NCBI GenBank assembly: GCA_023548195.1
Contig: JAJHZJ010000800.1
Span: 372,001 to 436,000, forward strand
Origin: Bettongia penicillata ogilbyi
Taxonomy: Eukaryota > Chordata > Mammalia > Diprotodontia > Potoroidae
Length of the DNA: 64,000 nucleotides
Direction: 5' to 3'
Shown one piece after another: positions 31,811 to 45,065 of this stretch. The translations under genes and the position numbers were made by a program. The notes under the pieces are model-generated. The model made no database searches. It saw only the letters and a program-made list of their open reading frames with translations, and was not told the DNA's origin. How positions within the stretch are numbered: the first letter of the stretch is position 1; each line of letters starts with the position of its first letter.

Positions 31811-33015
31811 CTGCATTGGAAGAAATATAGCATCCAGAGTAAAGTAAGTGATAATTATATTGTATTATTTCATCAGACCACAACTGACCAAAAGCTACGT
31901 CAAGTTCTAGGTGTCATATTTTAAAAGTAACATTGATAAATAGAAATATATCCAATAAAGTGACCAGGATGGTGAGGTACAAAAATAAAGGTGACCAAGA
32001 TGTGGGGGAGACTTGAAATTCTACTATATGAAGACTAGTTGAAATAAATTTAGAAATCTTTAGCTTTGAGAAGACTGGAGATCTTAATGTTTGAAGGATG
32101 GCTATATGGAAGAGGGTTTTAGATTTCTGTTTGGCTCCAGAGCACAGAATTTTGGTGATTATTACAGACAGATTTGGCTCAATACTTGTAACAAAACTCG
32201 TAACAATAAGAAATGTCCAAAAGTAGAATGAGGGCTGTCTAGAAAGGCAACGAGTTTTTCATTACTGGGAGTTTTAAAGAAGCTGTATAATTACTTGTTG
32301 GGAGTGTTATAAAAGGGATTCTCATTCAGATGTAGGTTGGAATACAGGAGCTCTGATGTCTCTTCCAAATCTAAAATTCTATGATTTTATACCTCATGGA
32401 GATGAGACACAATCGAGTATGTCTGTAACTGGAATGGAGTAGTAGAACACCAAAAGCTGATAACTACATCAGTAAGCGATATATGTTAAGTGTGCAGTAG
32501 AGGAGGAAACCAAGGGATATCCTGAAAGAATATAATTCTGTCCTTGGCTAAGCAGCATGATCGATTTAGGAAGAAATAAAACATTAACTCTTTCATCTTT
32601 ACTGACACTCACTCCATGCTTTAGTGTAGAATAGATTTCTTTCTTGTCCTTCCCTTAGCTGTGCTCCATTGTTGTGTATTAAAAATGGCAATATACCCTT
32701 TGCTTTTATTCTACATTCGTATGAAAGGATTTCTTTCATGTAGCAATGTTGTTAGCTTAATGGAACGCTTCCCTCTCCTGAGTCACGTCCATGCTCATCC
32801 TCAGCAGGGATTGATGTGGTTGTTCTCCTCATTGCCATTTGGGGAGGAATCATAAACTTAGGGAAATGAACACATTTTGATCCTAGGAAATCAGGAAGCA
32901 CATACTTAGATATGTGCATATTCAGGGATTTTTTTGAGAGGATCTGGTTTGTTATGTGTTTGTCTGATGTCATGTTTGTGCTTTTAAAGGGAATTTTTTT
33001 TTAGACTGTCAAGTA
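31811..33015. other. Intergenic sequence, no gene seen
   Basis: Short open frames only; no recognised element and no splice-framed coding stretch. Confidence 0.6.
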
Positions 33016-33017
33016 AT

Positions 33018-33545
33018 GAAGAGCATTAGCTAGCACTAGTAATATGCTTTAAAGTTTACAAAGAGCTTTACAAATATCTCATTCTCACAACAACCCTAGG
33101 AGATAAATGTTCTTAAACAAATGAGGAAGCTGAGGCAACAGACGATAAGGGACTTGCCCAGAGTCTCACAGCTGAGGCAGGATTTGAAATTAAGACTTCT
33201 TGATTCCAGGTTCAGTGCTCTAGACATAGTATTGCCTAACTTCGTTGAAGAGAGGAGGGTCAGAGGAAGGGGTTAGGTGGTAATTTTTTTGTATTTGTTT
33301 TTGTTGTTCAATTGTGTCCTACTCTTCGTGACCCCATTTAGAGTTTTCTTGGCAAAAATATTGGAGTGGTTTGCCATTTTCTTTTCTAGCTCATTTGACA
33401 AATGAGGAAACTGAGGCAAACAGGGTTAAATGACTTGCCTAGGGTCACATAGCTATTAAGTGTCTGAGGCTGGATTTGAATTCAGGAAGAGGAATCTTTC
33501 TACCTCCAGGCGTAGCACTCTATCCACTGTACCCTTTGGCTGCAG
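33018..33545 (-). repeat. Two antisense SINEs side by side
   Basis: 33018-33235 is MIR/CORE-like (CAAAGAGCTTTACAAATATC; GAGGAAGCTGAGGCAACAG). 33300-33545 is a MAR1 copy (TTGTTGTTCAATTGTGTCC; TGACCCCATTTAGAGTTTTC; CTATCCACTGTACCC). Confidence 0.85.
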
Positions 33546-34859
33546 TTCTTGTTTCCTTATTAAGATAGACATAACATAAAATAAAAAAGCAAACCAAAAA
33601 AAAAACAAACCACTTGCACTGTTTACTATTCTTCATTTTAAAATATCAACATTTTGATTAGCAGGAAATGCTATATAATAAAATCATACGATGAGAAAAA
33701 GTTAAGATATATAGTTGTTCTAGTCTCATTACGTTTCTTGTTTCTTTGACATAATAGATCCTTCAGAGTTGATAAAAGGGGCAGAGAGGGAAGAATTTGG
33801 CTTTAGGATACCTTGGATAGATTTAGAGAAAGACTGAGCTCTCCAAATCATGTACAAACTGCCCCTGTTGCTACTTATCTATGGGAACTTTACCTGTCCC
33901 TGGGCAAAGGTATAAGGGAATGGGATAAATTTTTCTGGATTTCTCTCCCCTCCTCCCTCTTCAGAAGTCTATGAGATCAGGCATAACAATTAGGATAAGG
34001 TAAGAATTCTACTTATTTTTCCCCATTGTTGCCCCTGTAATTCTAATCCAGTCAAAATTCAAATGGACTCTTTCTTTTAAACTCTTTCAAAAATGTTTGG
34101 AAAATGCGATCCCCTTCCTCCTATTTCTGGTGGTGCATCTGTAATTCCTGGTGTGTACTGGTCAAGAAGTGAAACTGAACCCACAAAGGCTTCTCTTTGA
34201 AGGTCTCAGTCTAATAGGATTTGAATTATTTGAACCAGTCCACCTTGCTGTTGATGTTTTCTGAGTCAATATATGGTCCACAAGGATCCTTGTGTATTTT
34301 TTAGTGACCTGTTTTTATTTGAGTTTAACACTGCTACTTTAAGCAAACCATTATATCGTAAACTAAACCACTGAAGTATTAGTTTTATTTCCTCTTTGCC
34401 TGTGCATATTTTAAAGAAATAGAGGACTTCTAAGCATTCCTAATGGTAAGCCCAGAGCTGTGGAGAAACTTTTAAATTCAAATACAAGAGTGAAGAGTAA
34501 CATAAAAAGGTGAATACGGCTAAACAATTATAAAGGAATAAACAAGGGTAAACTGCTTTCATTCACATATAGAGAAAGATCCATTTCCCCTTTGATCTGT
34601 ATCATCAGGGCTCATGGAAGGAGTCCAATTAGAGAAGGCTTTAGAGTGGACATCCATACAAACAGAGAAGAGGGGATAAGGGAATAGTTGACACTTTAGT
34701 GCCACTCTCTGAACTGGTTAAAGGAAGGAAGAATGCACATACACACAGTTGGGTTCAGAAGTACATTTCACTCAATAGGGAAATAAGAGGTGAAGAGGAG
34801 AAAAGGAGAGGGGAATGTAGAAAGAAAGTAAATTAAGGGAGGGAGTAATCCTAAACAAA
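33546..34859. other. Intergenic sequence, no gene seen
   Basis: AT-rich, no recognised repeat apart from an A-rich run at 33595-33606. Confidence 0.6.
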
Positions 34860-35170
34860 ACCTATGCTAAGGATGTACAAAAATATTTCCAACTCTTTTT
34901 GAGGTAGCAAAGAATGAGAATCTGAGGGGGTGCCCATAAACTGGGGAATAGATGAACAAATTATAGCACATAGCTGTGATGAAATGGTATTTTCTTGAGT
35001 TCTTATCAGCATAATGACTGATCAGAATTCCAGAGGACTAATGATAAAACATGCTACCAATTCCTGATAAAGATGTGAAGGACTCAGAATGCAGAATAAA
35101 ACATATTTTTTAAGGACATAGTCAATGTAGAAATTTGAGTATACATGTTTGTAATGAATTTTGTTTCTCT
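34860..35170 (+). mobile_element. L1 fragment (ORF2 end and 3' UTR)
   Basis: Sense L1: AGCAAAGAATGAGAATCTGA, GGGGTGCCCATAAACTGGGG, TGATGAAATGGTATT. This is the reverse of the CCCAATTGATGGGCAT phrase in the antisense copies. Confidence 0.75.
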
Positions 35171-35234
35171 TCTGTTCTCACAGTGTGTGTGTGGTTGGGG
35201 TTGGAGAGTGGGAAGACAGATCTTGGTTGATTAA

Positions 35235-35378
35235 TACCAAATACACATATGTACATATTTATATATGTGTATATATTTATACAGGCATACACATATATGT
35301 ATTTATGCATATAAATACATATACACATGTATGTATGTGTATGTATATATGTACATACATACACATAAATATACAAAA
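35235..35378. repeat. (CATA/TATG) tandem repeat
   Basis: About 140 bases of imperfect ACATAT/GTATAT units. Open frames here on both strands are by-products. Confidence 0.9.
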
Positions 35379-35381
35379 ATT

Positions 35382-35655
35382 GGACAGCTAGATGGCACAA
35401 TGGTTAGAGTTTGGAATGGGGAAATACAGTTGGGCTTGGCATAAGGAAGGCTCATCTTCATGAGTTCAAATCTGGCCTCAGACACATTAGCTGTATGACC
35501 CTGGGCAAGTCATTTAACCTTCTTTGCCTCAGTTCCTTATCTGTAAAATGAGCTGGAGAAGGAAATGGCAAACCATTCTAGTATCTTTGGCAAGAAAACC
35601 CCAAAAAGGGGTCACAAAGAGTTGAACACAATTGAAACGACTCAATAACAGCAAA
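35382..35655 (+). repeat. MAR1-type marsupial SINE
   Basis: GGACAGCTAGATGGCACAAT, GCTGTATGACCCTGGGCAAG, GGAGAAGGAAATGGCAAACC, GGGGTCACAAAGAGTTG. It has landed immediately after the CATA array. Confidence 0.9.
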
Positions 35656-35689
35656 GTAAGAAAATCTGCATAATGATCAACCACAATTC

Positions 35690-35925
35690 CTGAAAACTCA
35701 TGATGAAATATACTGCCCAATTCCTGACAGAGAGGTGATGGACTAAGAGCACAGACTGAGACATAATTTTTTAAGACATGGCCAATGAGAAATTTTGTTT
35801 TGTTTGACTATTTGTTGGCAACAGGAGTTTTGTTTTTCTTGCTTTCTCAATGGGGGAGGGAAATGGGAAGGAGGGAAGGCTGATCTTTATTTGAAAATAA
35901 AATATAGTTTAATTTAGAAAAATGA
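35690..35925 (+). mobile_element. L1-related 3'-end fragment
   Basis: TTTTTTAAGACATGGCCAAT, TTGCTTTCTCAATGGGGGAG and a final AAAATAAAATATAG resemble the end of the fragment at 34860-35170, which has TTTAAGGACATAGTCAATG. Confidence 0.55.
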
Positions 35926-35989
35926 AAGAAGTAAAGAAGCAGCATATATCATCTAGCATCTTACCTCCCTGAGACTTAGAATGTCCATA

Positions 35990-36600
35990 TGTGTGTGTAT
36001 GTGTGTGTGTATTTTGTTTTTTTAATCATGAAGGCACTGTAGTTGCAGTCTTATCCACTAGATGACACACCATCCCAACTGCCATCATAAGGGTATATGG
36101 TCAGTCTTGAAGTTTGTACAAAAGATTTCTCCCAGAACCTTGATCAAGACTCCAACCCCTCAAGCCATGGGAATTCAAAGACTGGGGCAAAGGAAAGCTT
36201 TTCTGATGCAAATTTGGATTGAATCTAGGGTATGATACACAATTAGTCCCTGGGATTTTAAAGTTAGGACAATTTATTTATAACTTGAGAGACCTGTCCT
36301 TGGTTGTTTGGCAGATTAACTTGTCTCTGTTAATGATTCACAGGCAATCAGCTTTTCTGGGTCAACATTGCCAAATTGTTTACTATATATCTTCAAGAAA
36401 ATTGCAAGGTAACAATCAATTGTTCCACAGTGGAGCATGTAACCCAATCATCTCCAAACTTCCTCTTGATTTCTTTAGGGTCCCTGGGGTACCAGTTCTA
36501 TGATATTTGCTCCTGCAGGTCATGGAAGGAATTAAGGAAGGGATTTCATGTCAGGAATGTTTCTGTGGATAGGGACTATAAACACTGGGAAGTACAGTAG
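35990..36600. other. Intergenic sequence, no gene seen
   Basis: A short (TGTG) run at 35990-36010, otherwise unremarkable. Confidence 0.6.
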
Positions 36601-37060
36601 TAGTACTGAAGGTTTAGAGTATACTCCCACCTTTTTTTTTTTTTTTTACTTGTCAATAAAGATTTTCAGACACTCCCTGTCACTTGGTCAGTATAGTATG
36701 GAGTTGACATTCCACATACTAGTTCCTGATTGACTATTCTAGCTTCTGGTTCACCCTAGCTTTGATTAAAGGTCCCAGAAGCTAATTGATTGGTTGGGGG
36801 CTTATTGCTGTAACGTTCCCTTCCCCTAAGCCCAAATGGCTACTAGGAAGTGTCCCTCTTAGGCCACAGCTGCAACATGCACCATGATCATGTGGTCCTG
36901 GCTTCACCCCATGGAAAGGAAGCAGATCTCTTCTGAATCCCACAGACCTCATTGTCTCTGTTCCGTCCTTGGACTCAGCTTCATCTCTGCTTTGTCACCT
37001 TCAGGGGCCTTGGTAATCCTTTCAGGCAATCCCCATGGCATAATGGGGAGGAAGGGGAAA
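36600..37060. other. Intergenic sequence, no gene seen
   Basis: T16-class run at 36633-36648 just before a TCAATAAAG. Nothing else recognised. Confidence 0.55.
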
Positions 37061-37069
37061 GAGAGGGAC

Positions 37070-37560
37070 AAGAATTTATTAAATGCCTATTATGTGCTAA
37101 ACACTGGCTAAATGTTTTACAAATCTTACCTCATTTGATCTCCACAACAACCCAGAGAGGTAGGTGTTGTTTTTATCCCCATTTTACAGATGAGGAAACT
37201 GAGGCTGAGAGGTTAAATGACTTGCCCAGGCTCACCTAGCTAGTAAGAGTCTCAGGATGGATTTGAACTCAGATCTTCCTTGACTCTAGGCCCAGACCTC
37301 TGTAGAGCTCTGAATTTGGAGTCAAGGAAGACAGTTTGAATCCTGCCTTTGGATCTTCAGAGGGCACTATTGCTAGGGTACAGGTTATGTCATGTTAGTA
37401 CAGCTTAGTTGATAGAGGTTGGGTATTAAAATCCAGAAGATCCAGGTTCCAGTCTTGCCTATGACACAGCCATACTAGTGTGTGACCATGGGCAAGTCAT
37501 TGAACCTGTTAGTGCCTCAGGTAATTCTCTGTGATTACAAGTTCCAGAGGAGTTGATGAG
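37070..37560. repeat. Opposed SINE pair
   Basis: 37070-37318 is antisense (ATTTTACAGATGAGGAAACT; ACTTGCCCAGGCTCACCTAG). 37310-37545 contains sense MIR/THER-like pieces (AGTCAAGGAAGACAGTTTG; TGTGTGACCATGGGCAAGTC). Confidence 0.78.
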
Positions 37561-38950
37561 CTATTGATGGTATAAGAGGTTTGGAATCCTCCTTCCCTTA
37601 AAAAGACAGGATGCAAGGAGTAGGGTTTCATTTTCAGGATTGCTTTCTGTTCACCCTGTCATTATCTAGCATTCTCTTCTCCAAGAGTTAATGTACTGCT
37701 CTTCCTATACCCCTTGATAGAGTTTGAACTTCCTCTTTTACCAGCCCTCCTTAAAGGGCACTCATAGATAGGATGGAATGTCAAAAGGATAGGAGCCATG
37801 AGAGGGGGGAAGGGAGGAGGAGAAGAGAAGGCACTTTTCTCTGCATTATCTTGAAGCCTGCACAAGGAACCCCTGTTAGTGCCGTCAGATTTCTGAAACA
37901 CCCTGGTGAGTAATGGCGATCATGTTAGTACTGGAGCCAATGAAAGAAAGCCAGGTTTCGTTGCCCTTCCCTGTCTTTAGCCTCATCCCAAATGCACTTA
38001 AGTAGAAACAAGATAAATGCAGAGCATATTTGGCAGCATACACTGTTATTCTTAAAGTCTCCTGCATAGTCTTGGAAAAGACAGCATGGGCTTTAGCATA
38101 TCTGTATCTATTTACTCTCTTTCTCTCTAATAGGGTTTTCCTAGGGCTAAGGATTTGCTCAGATGTCTGTATAGAGTGATCCATCCTGGGTTCTTCCAAG
38201 GCAGTTAGTCTTCCTTCACTGACTTAGTCTTGGAGATAGGGCTGGGGATGGTATGATGGAGGTTGTTGGAGTTTTTAATCCAGACACTGGTTTGGAAATT
38301 TATCTTTAGAATAACAGAGGCATAAATCTGTCTGCAGCTACCAATACAGGTAAAAGATTAGTCACTGGACAGCAACAAACCAGTGGACAGATATGGTTCT
38401 CTGTGTTCTTCTGGAAGGTATATATGTGACTATCCTGATTCACAAAACATCCTAGGACACAAATGATATCATCAGATTTTCAAATTTTAATGATCGTTTG
38501 GTAATAATAATTCACATTTATATAGGGATTTAAGATTTATAAAATACTTTTCTTATAAAACTTCTTGGTAGCAATTCCATTTTATTGGTTATATATTGAA
38601 GGAAGTCAAAGACAGAAACAAAGGTCTAATATGCGGTATACCAAAATAGTCATAGTAGCACTGTTTCCAGATCTTATTGCTCATAAGCAAAGTGAGTGTT
38701 CATTGACTGAAGAATGGCTGTAAAAGCTATGCATGTAATATTATTATACAGTAAGAGAAATGATTATTTTTTTCTTGCATTTAAGAACTTATTATTGAAT
38801 TAGGACCAAGGTTTGTTTTTTTGGTTTTTTTTTTCCCTTTTCCACTTCCTCATCCAGAAATCAACTAGTGTGGGAAATCTTAGGAAAAACTTACCCAACC
38901 AGACTGAGAGAACTGGTGAATTCCTATTCATTGTGTTTGGTCAGTGTGTG
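37561..38950. other. Intergenic sequence, no gene seen
   Basis: Two minus-strand open frames of 80 and 105 residues near 37.7-38.2 kb have no recognisable domain. A small L1-like piece may lie at 38640-38760 and a SINE start at 38505-38550. Confidence 0.5.
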
Positions 38951-38951
38951 T

Positions 38952-39260
38952 GTGTTCATTCTTCATTGCCGAAGAAGATCATGCCATCGAGAAATAATGA
39001 TATGACTTGCACTTGACTTTGTTTTGAGTGAGGGAGAGCTGTGCAGGTCATCAGCCTCACTTCTCCTCCAGAGCCATCTGAATCCAGTGACCAGATATTC
39101 ATCAGGATAATTGAAGATGGCCCAGGATGAGGCAATTGGGGTTAAGTGACTTGCCCAAGGTCACACAGCTAGTGAGTGTCAAGTATCTGAGGTGAGATTT
39201 GAACTCAGGTCCTCCTGACTCCTGCAGTGGCACTCTATGCACTGTACCACCTGGCTGCTC
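38952..39260 (-). repeat. RTE-tailed marsupial SINE, antisense
   Basis: GCCGAAGAAGATCATGCC, GTGCAGGTCATCAGCCTCAC, CCAGTGACCAGATATTCATC, GACTTGCCCAAGGTCACACA and a GTACCACCTGGCTGCTC head. Confidence 0.88.
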
Positions 39261-39954
39261 TGTGGGTCAGACAGATCTGGGGAAGAAGTGGATTCTCTCT
39301 TTGATACATACATTGATAAGTCTTTTTGATCAAGACTTGGGAGATCCAAGTCACCCCAAACTCCTCATTAGAATGAATCACATTTCTTTATAATTTTTAT
39401 TTCCTCATTAATTGTTAACCAGAATTGATTGCCACCCTCAAGAAAACCCACTCTTCCAAAGGTACACAAACTGTGATCCCACCACCATGAGGGGTCTTTG
39501 GCATTTGAAAGTGCCACTGACCTCCTTTATTAATAAAATTCTAGCATTATTAATAAAATGACTACCCAGAAACTGTATCTCTTGAATTTTTTAAATGTCG
39601 TAACAGGAAGAAATGGAATATAAAAAATCAAGAGAAACAAAAGGAGTATTTCAATAAACTGATACAAATGAAACAATCAGTCTCAAAAGAACAATATTCA
39701 TCATATTGTTCTAAGCGTAACATGAACTAAGTGTATGTTCTAAGTGTAAATGAAATGATTATTAAAATAGCAAATAGTAATAGCTTACACTTAATAGGAC
39801 TTTTAAGACTTACAAAGTGCTTAAATTGAACTTTGAACAATTGAAAAACCAGGGAAGGTACAGCATTTGATCTTATCTTCTCCTGCTTTCTCAAGCAGAT
39901 TGCCCCCTCAATCATCTCTCTCTGTCTCTCTCTCTCTGTCTCTGTCTGTCTCTC
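39261..39954. other. Intergenic sequence, no gene seen
   Basis: Contains a (TC/TG) repeat at 39917-39955 and a short SINE-like piece at 39775-39830. Confidence 0.55.
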
Positions 39955-41300
39955 TGCAAAATATTCAACCTTTCCCTTTCTAATCCTTCCCTAATGCCTT
40001 CAGATGTGCCTAAATCTTCCCTATCCTTAAAAAAATCTTCGTTATGTTCTACCATTTCCTCAAGCTATGTTGTCCTATATTCTCTTTCTTAGTCAAACTA
40101 GAAAATGCTTCTAAGCTTGTTGCCTTCATTCCTCTCCTCACCCTTTGAAATCTGGTTTCCAACTTCATCACCCAACTGAAACTTTCTCCAAAGTTACCCA
40201 TGAGCTCTTCATTGCTAGATATCATGGACTTTTTCCAGTTTTCATTCTTCTTGATCTCTTTGCATCGTTTGAGCCTTTTGACTACCTTATTCTTGTGGAT
40301 ACTTTCCCATCTCTTCTCTGGGTTTTTGTGACACTGCTCTTCTAATTTTCTTCATATCTATCCAACTATTCCTCAGTCTCCCCCTCCCTTTTTTTTGAGG
40401 GAGGAGGTAAGGCAGTCAGGGATAAATGACTTGCCTAAAGTCACAGCTATTAAGTGTCAAGTGTCTGATGCTGAATTTGAACCCAGGTCCTCCTGACTCC
40501 AGGGCCAGTGCTGTATTCACTGTGTTCCTTTCAGTATCCTTCATTAGCTCATCCTGCCTCTCAAGTACAGGATAGCCCCATGGCAGTATTCCCCAAAGCT
40601 CTGTTCTGATTCTTCTTCTCTTTTCTCAGCTCCTATGGGCTGATCATCTCTATGCAGGTAATTCACAGATTTATATATAGTCAGGTTATTATTAGGCGGA
40701 TTATATATGTATCTATATCTGTTTGTTGAACATTTCTAATGAGATATCGTAGAGATATCTAAAACTCTACATGTCCAAAAGTGAACTTATTTTCTTTCTC
40801 CTCTAAACCTACCCCTTTCTGAACTTCCCTATCTCTTTCCATTGACACTACTGTTCTTCCAACTTAGTTCAGGATTTCATCATCCCTCATTTAGATGATT
40901 TCTTTGTCCTCCTTATTGGCTCCTTAACTCAAGGCTCTTATCACTATACTCCCTCTTCCATACAGCTACCAAAATGATCTTATGCACAAATCTAACTATG
41001 TAACTCCCATCACTCAATGAACTCCAAAAGCCCCATAATGCCTTTATGATTTGACATAAACTCCTGGTTCAGCTTTTAAAGTCCTTTACAACTTGGTCCC
41101 AATTTTTTTTTCAGCCTTATTATACTCCTCTCCCCCTCCCCCTTCCCCTGGCATTACACTCTGTAATCCAGCCAAAATGGTTTTCTCTTTGTTCCTTACA
41201 TATGGTACTGCAATTCTGTACTTTTGTACTGACTGTCCACCATGTTTGGAATGTACCCTCTCCTCATCTCTGCCTTGCAGAATGTTTCAGACATATGCTC
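39955..41300 (+). mobile_element. L2/CR1 LINE, sense, split by a SINE
   Basis: 40145-40345 reads SGFQLHHPTETFSKVTHEL then FPVFILLDL, the CR1/L2 reverse-transcriptase motif. At 40651 the catalytic YADDTQIY has decayed to YAGNSQIY. 40760-41290 carries the C-terminal part and 3' UTR (CTGGAATG-like TTTGGAATGTACCC). An antisense SINE sits at 40400-40530. Many stops; inactive. Confidence 0.82.
40400..40530 (-). repeat. SINE inserted in L2
   Basis: TGACTTGCCTAAAGTCACAG, ATTTGAACCCAGGTCCTCC, then GTATTCACTGTGTTCC, following a T8 run. Confidence 0.8.
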
Positions 41301-41304
41301 ATAA

Positions 41305-41495
41305 AATTTGCCCTGGAAGCATCCTTAAAAGCCAATAAATTCAATCCCTTCACTTTACAAGTGAAGAAAGTGAGACGAGAAGTTAACTGCCTTGCCTAGG
41401 GTCACGTAGCTAGAAATTATCTGAGGCAGAATTTGAAACCTGCTCTTCCTAACTCTAAGGCCAATCCTCAGTCCACTACTCCATGCTTCCTTTTT
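41305..41495 (-). repeat. SINE, antisense
   Basis: TTTACAAGTGAAGAAAGTG, CCTTGCCTAGGGTCACGTAG, CAGTCCACTACTCCATGC. Confidence 0.75.
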
Positions 41496-41954
41496 TCCTT
41501 CAATTTGAAGTGAAGTATCACTTTGTGATGTTTTAAAAGGTTTGAGACACAAGAGTTTCTAGGTCTCTACTCAGACCACTTGCAGCCTTGGGCTATCTAG
41601 ATGAAAGAATCTCTCTCCACTGAAGCCTGAGTGCAACACAATGGACCTCTCCACTCCAGATTAAATTTCTTGCAAAGTTGAGTGGGCTCTGATCAAGATC
41701 TAGAGACTTAATGCAATTTCATTACCAGCAATGTCCTTCAAGAAAACTGAACTTTTTAAAATGAGAAATTTAGAAAAAGGGGAGATCTCTTAATCGCCCC
41801 AAGATATCGGTTTATTAATAATAATTTCCCCCCACCTTCAACATGAATCATTTCCTGATCTCTCCAATTGCTAGTACCTTACCTAACCACCTTTTACTTA
41901 ATTGTATTTATTGTCTTTACATTTACTCCCTATATAGGTTCACATGTATTCATT

Positions 41955-42072
41955 GTCATGACTATTGTACTATAAACTCTTTTAGAGTAAGATTTTTTTC
42001 ATTATCTGTATTTGTATCCCTGGTACCCAGCACATAGTAGACACTTAAATGCTTGCTGATTGATTGAATTGT
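41955..42072 (+). repeat. L2 tail
   Basis: ATAAACTCTTTTAGAGTAAG, TATCCCTGGTACCCAGCACA, AGTAGACACTTAAATGCTTG and a GATTGATTGAATTG end. Confidence 0.8.
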
Positions 42073-43235
42073 TTTTATTTATCCCAAGAAAGGATTTGAT
42101 CTGGAGGGGAGCTGGATTCCTCTCCTCACTCTCAAAAATGATTACGATGTAAAGACATCAATAAAATGTGATTTTAAACAGTACTGTACTTGAAAGGCAG
42201 GAGCCAAATTATCCCCAAACCTTGTGTTAGAAAAATATGATGAAAATAGTATAGCTCAGGTTATAGATTCTTATACAAATAAGATAGTAATCGCATGTCT
42301 AGAAACACTGGTACCAAAGATGTTGCTGGTCCCAGTATGTCCTACCCCACTTTTGATTCGAGAAATCTGGCCAGCTTGATCAAAGCGAGCACTTTTTGCT
42401 GGGACCTGTTGAAGCACCATGTGCTCTGTTACTCTATGTCAAATTGGGGTGTTTGGGGGAATGTGTTGTCTATATGAAATGGTCTGGGTAGAAACTTTGG
42501 GGAAGAAAGAAATTTGATTTGCAAGTTGCTGGATTGAATATATGTTGAATAACCTTTTCTTCAAGAAGAATAACTTAAATCTAAAGCCAACAGTTTTGGG
42601 CAGGTAATATGGGATGACTTCATCATCTGACACAGCATTAGTAATTCAGACAAATATGCAGCACTATCCAGAATGAGTGTAAGCTCTTTTTTTCTCCTAC
42701 CAAAGGTAAGCAATGTTCTCTCCTTTTGCTGATACATATGCTGAAGCTTGGGGGTGAAGGTCATTTGGTCAGGATTACATGGACATTTTTGGCAGGACCT
42801 GTAAAGTTTACGTCCCAATGCCAGTCAGGTGTTCTAAGATATCTACAACTTACTCCTGTAAAAACTGTCCTTAGATCCAAGTAACCAGATTTTCAGTTTT
42901 TATATCAGTCTGAAAAATGACATGCTCATTGCACAGTCTATCTAAATGGCTTGCCAATGATTTAATTCAGGTGTGACTCAGAACTGGCTATGCTACTAAC
43001 AATTTTCAACTATTATTTGGGTGTGCAGATACTTAATAACAAATGAACTCATTTAGATACACTGAATTTTTTTTTTTTAGCTTTGTGCTCTCTTTTCATG
43101 CCATGCACAGAAGCATGGTGGCTCCTGGTCATTCATTTAGTGCATAAAAAACTTATACCTAAGATTCTTTAGTTTTTCTTCTAATTTTGGAAGGAAGGAA
43201 GTGGAACTTAGTAAGAATATAAGTTTTTCTACATA
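42073..43235. other. Intergenic sequence, no gene seen
   Basis: No recognised element; short open frames only. Confidence 0.55.
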
Positions 43236-43239
43236 AATA

Positions 43240-43345
43240 GACTATAAGCTGTTGAGGGCAGGGACTATTTCATTTTTGTCTTAGCCCCTAGTTCTTAGCA
43301 CATCCCTAGGTAGCATCAGCTAGGCATGTTTGTTAAATGGAATTT
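43240..43345 (+). repeat. L2 tail
   Basis: TATAAGCTGTTGAGGGCAGG then CCTAGTTCTTAGCAC. Confidence 0.7.
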
Positions 43346-43999
43346 AATTTAAACTTCCAATTCATGCCACTAGAGGGTACCAAATTTCCAGTTTACAAAT
43401 CTTTATACTTTGCTAGTTGCTGGTCTGAAGCAGGAGCTTTTAATGTGGTGGAAGTCTTTTTTAATAAAGCATCGTTTCTTAACTTCATTATTTTCTATTT
43501 GGATCAGAAAAAGGGTAGGCACAGTACAGTGTGATAGATCTTGGTCGGTCCTGGTAAGGATTTATGTATGAAGATTAAATTGTCCTAGTTATATTAAATA
43601 ACATTTGAAACAGACTGCATTCTATCTTGGTATTATGGATAATACACCTAATCTCATCCCACCTTCACACACCACACCCTTCTTTATTAACATCTAAAGC
43701 CTTGACAACCCAAAGGAAAACCTTTTAGAAGGGATTTGACTCCATCCACTCTCTTCTCTTTCCCCCCGAGAATTTACTGACAGTCCAATCTAGCCTTCTC
43801 TGCGTTTATGATTTATTTCTGATACCTCTTATCCTTGAATTAAGATAGATCCTTCTCCTTTTTCTCAAGCTTATAACTATAATATGAATTTATCAGATAT
43901 GCCTGAACCCAATTTCTGATAATCTCTGGTTCTGCTCCTAAAAACTCACCCTAACTCTACTATTTCTAATAAAACAAATGGAAATATTGGATATATCTG
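43346..43999. other. Intergenic sequence, no gene seen
   Basis: Nothing recognised. Confidence 0.55.
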
Positions 44000-45065
44000 A
44001 AAATATATGTTTTGTTCCTCACCTCTAACTCATCAACCCTCTGCTAAGCGGGGGGAAGCATAATTCATCCTCAGTCTTCTGAAGTCACGATTGGTCACTG
44101 CACTGATCTGAGATTGAAGTCTTTCAAAGCTGTTTTCCTTTATATTTTTTTGTAGCCATTAAATTGTATTTCTGGTTCTGCTTACATCATTCTGTATCGC
44201 TTAATACAAGTCTCCCCAGGTTTTTCTGAAATTGTCATATCCCTAATTTCTTAAAAGGGTAATAATATTTCATTATATTTATACCATTATTTGTACAGCC
44301 ATTCTTTCAGCTGAAGGACAATCATTTTGTTTCCAAGTTATTTGCTACAACCAAAAGTGCTGTTATCAAGCTTTATACATATAGGTTGTTTCCCTCTGTC
44401 TTTGATTTATTTGGTATTTATGCCTAGTTGTTACATCTCTGAGTCAGTGTGTATACACAAATTAATAATTGTTTGGGTGTAGTTCCAAATTGCTTTCCAG
44501 AAAGACTGGACCAAGTCACAGCTTCATTAGCTAGTATCAATGTGCCTATCTACCCACAGTCACTCCAACAATTGCCATTTTCATTTTTTAATAATCTTTG
44601 ACAAATTGATGGATGAGAGGTGGCACCTCAGAGGTTTTAATTTGCATTTCTCTTTTTAGTGATTTGTAGTATTTTTCTATGGTGTTGATAACTTGCATTT
44701 CTTCTTTTGAAAACTATTCACATACTTTATAAGAGAATGGCTATTATTATGCATTTGTGTAAATTCCTTATATAGCCAAAAATATTGCTGCAAAGATGTT
44801 TTCTGATTGTTTTTATTCTTATTTTAATTGCATTGATTTTGCTTGTATAAGAAACTTTTAAATTTGTGCAAATGATATTATACATTTTCCCTTTTATGAT
44901 CATCCCTGTCCCTTGTTTAGTTAAGAACTCTTTCCCCATCCGTAATGGTGAAAGATATCTATTTCCCTTTTCCTCTAATTTTCTTATGACATGTTGTTTC
45001 ATATGTTGGTCATGTTTCTATTTGGTACTTATGGGATATGGTATGAGATATTTGTCTAACCCTAT
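44000..45065 (-). mobile_element. Old L1 LINE, antisense
   Basis: Diverged antisense L1: GTTTGGGTGTAGTTCCAAAT and TTGCTTTCCAGAAAGACTGG, TAATTTGCATTTCTC, TTTTGAAAACTATTCACA. The phrases match those of 14461-15966 but with many more differences, so it is older. Confidence 0.8.

Noticed and set aside
35122..35485. Tyr/Ile/His-rich frames on both strands
   Set aside because: Translation of a CATA/TATG tandem repeat.
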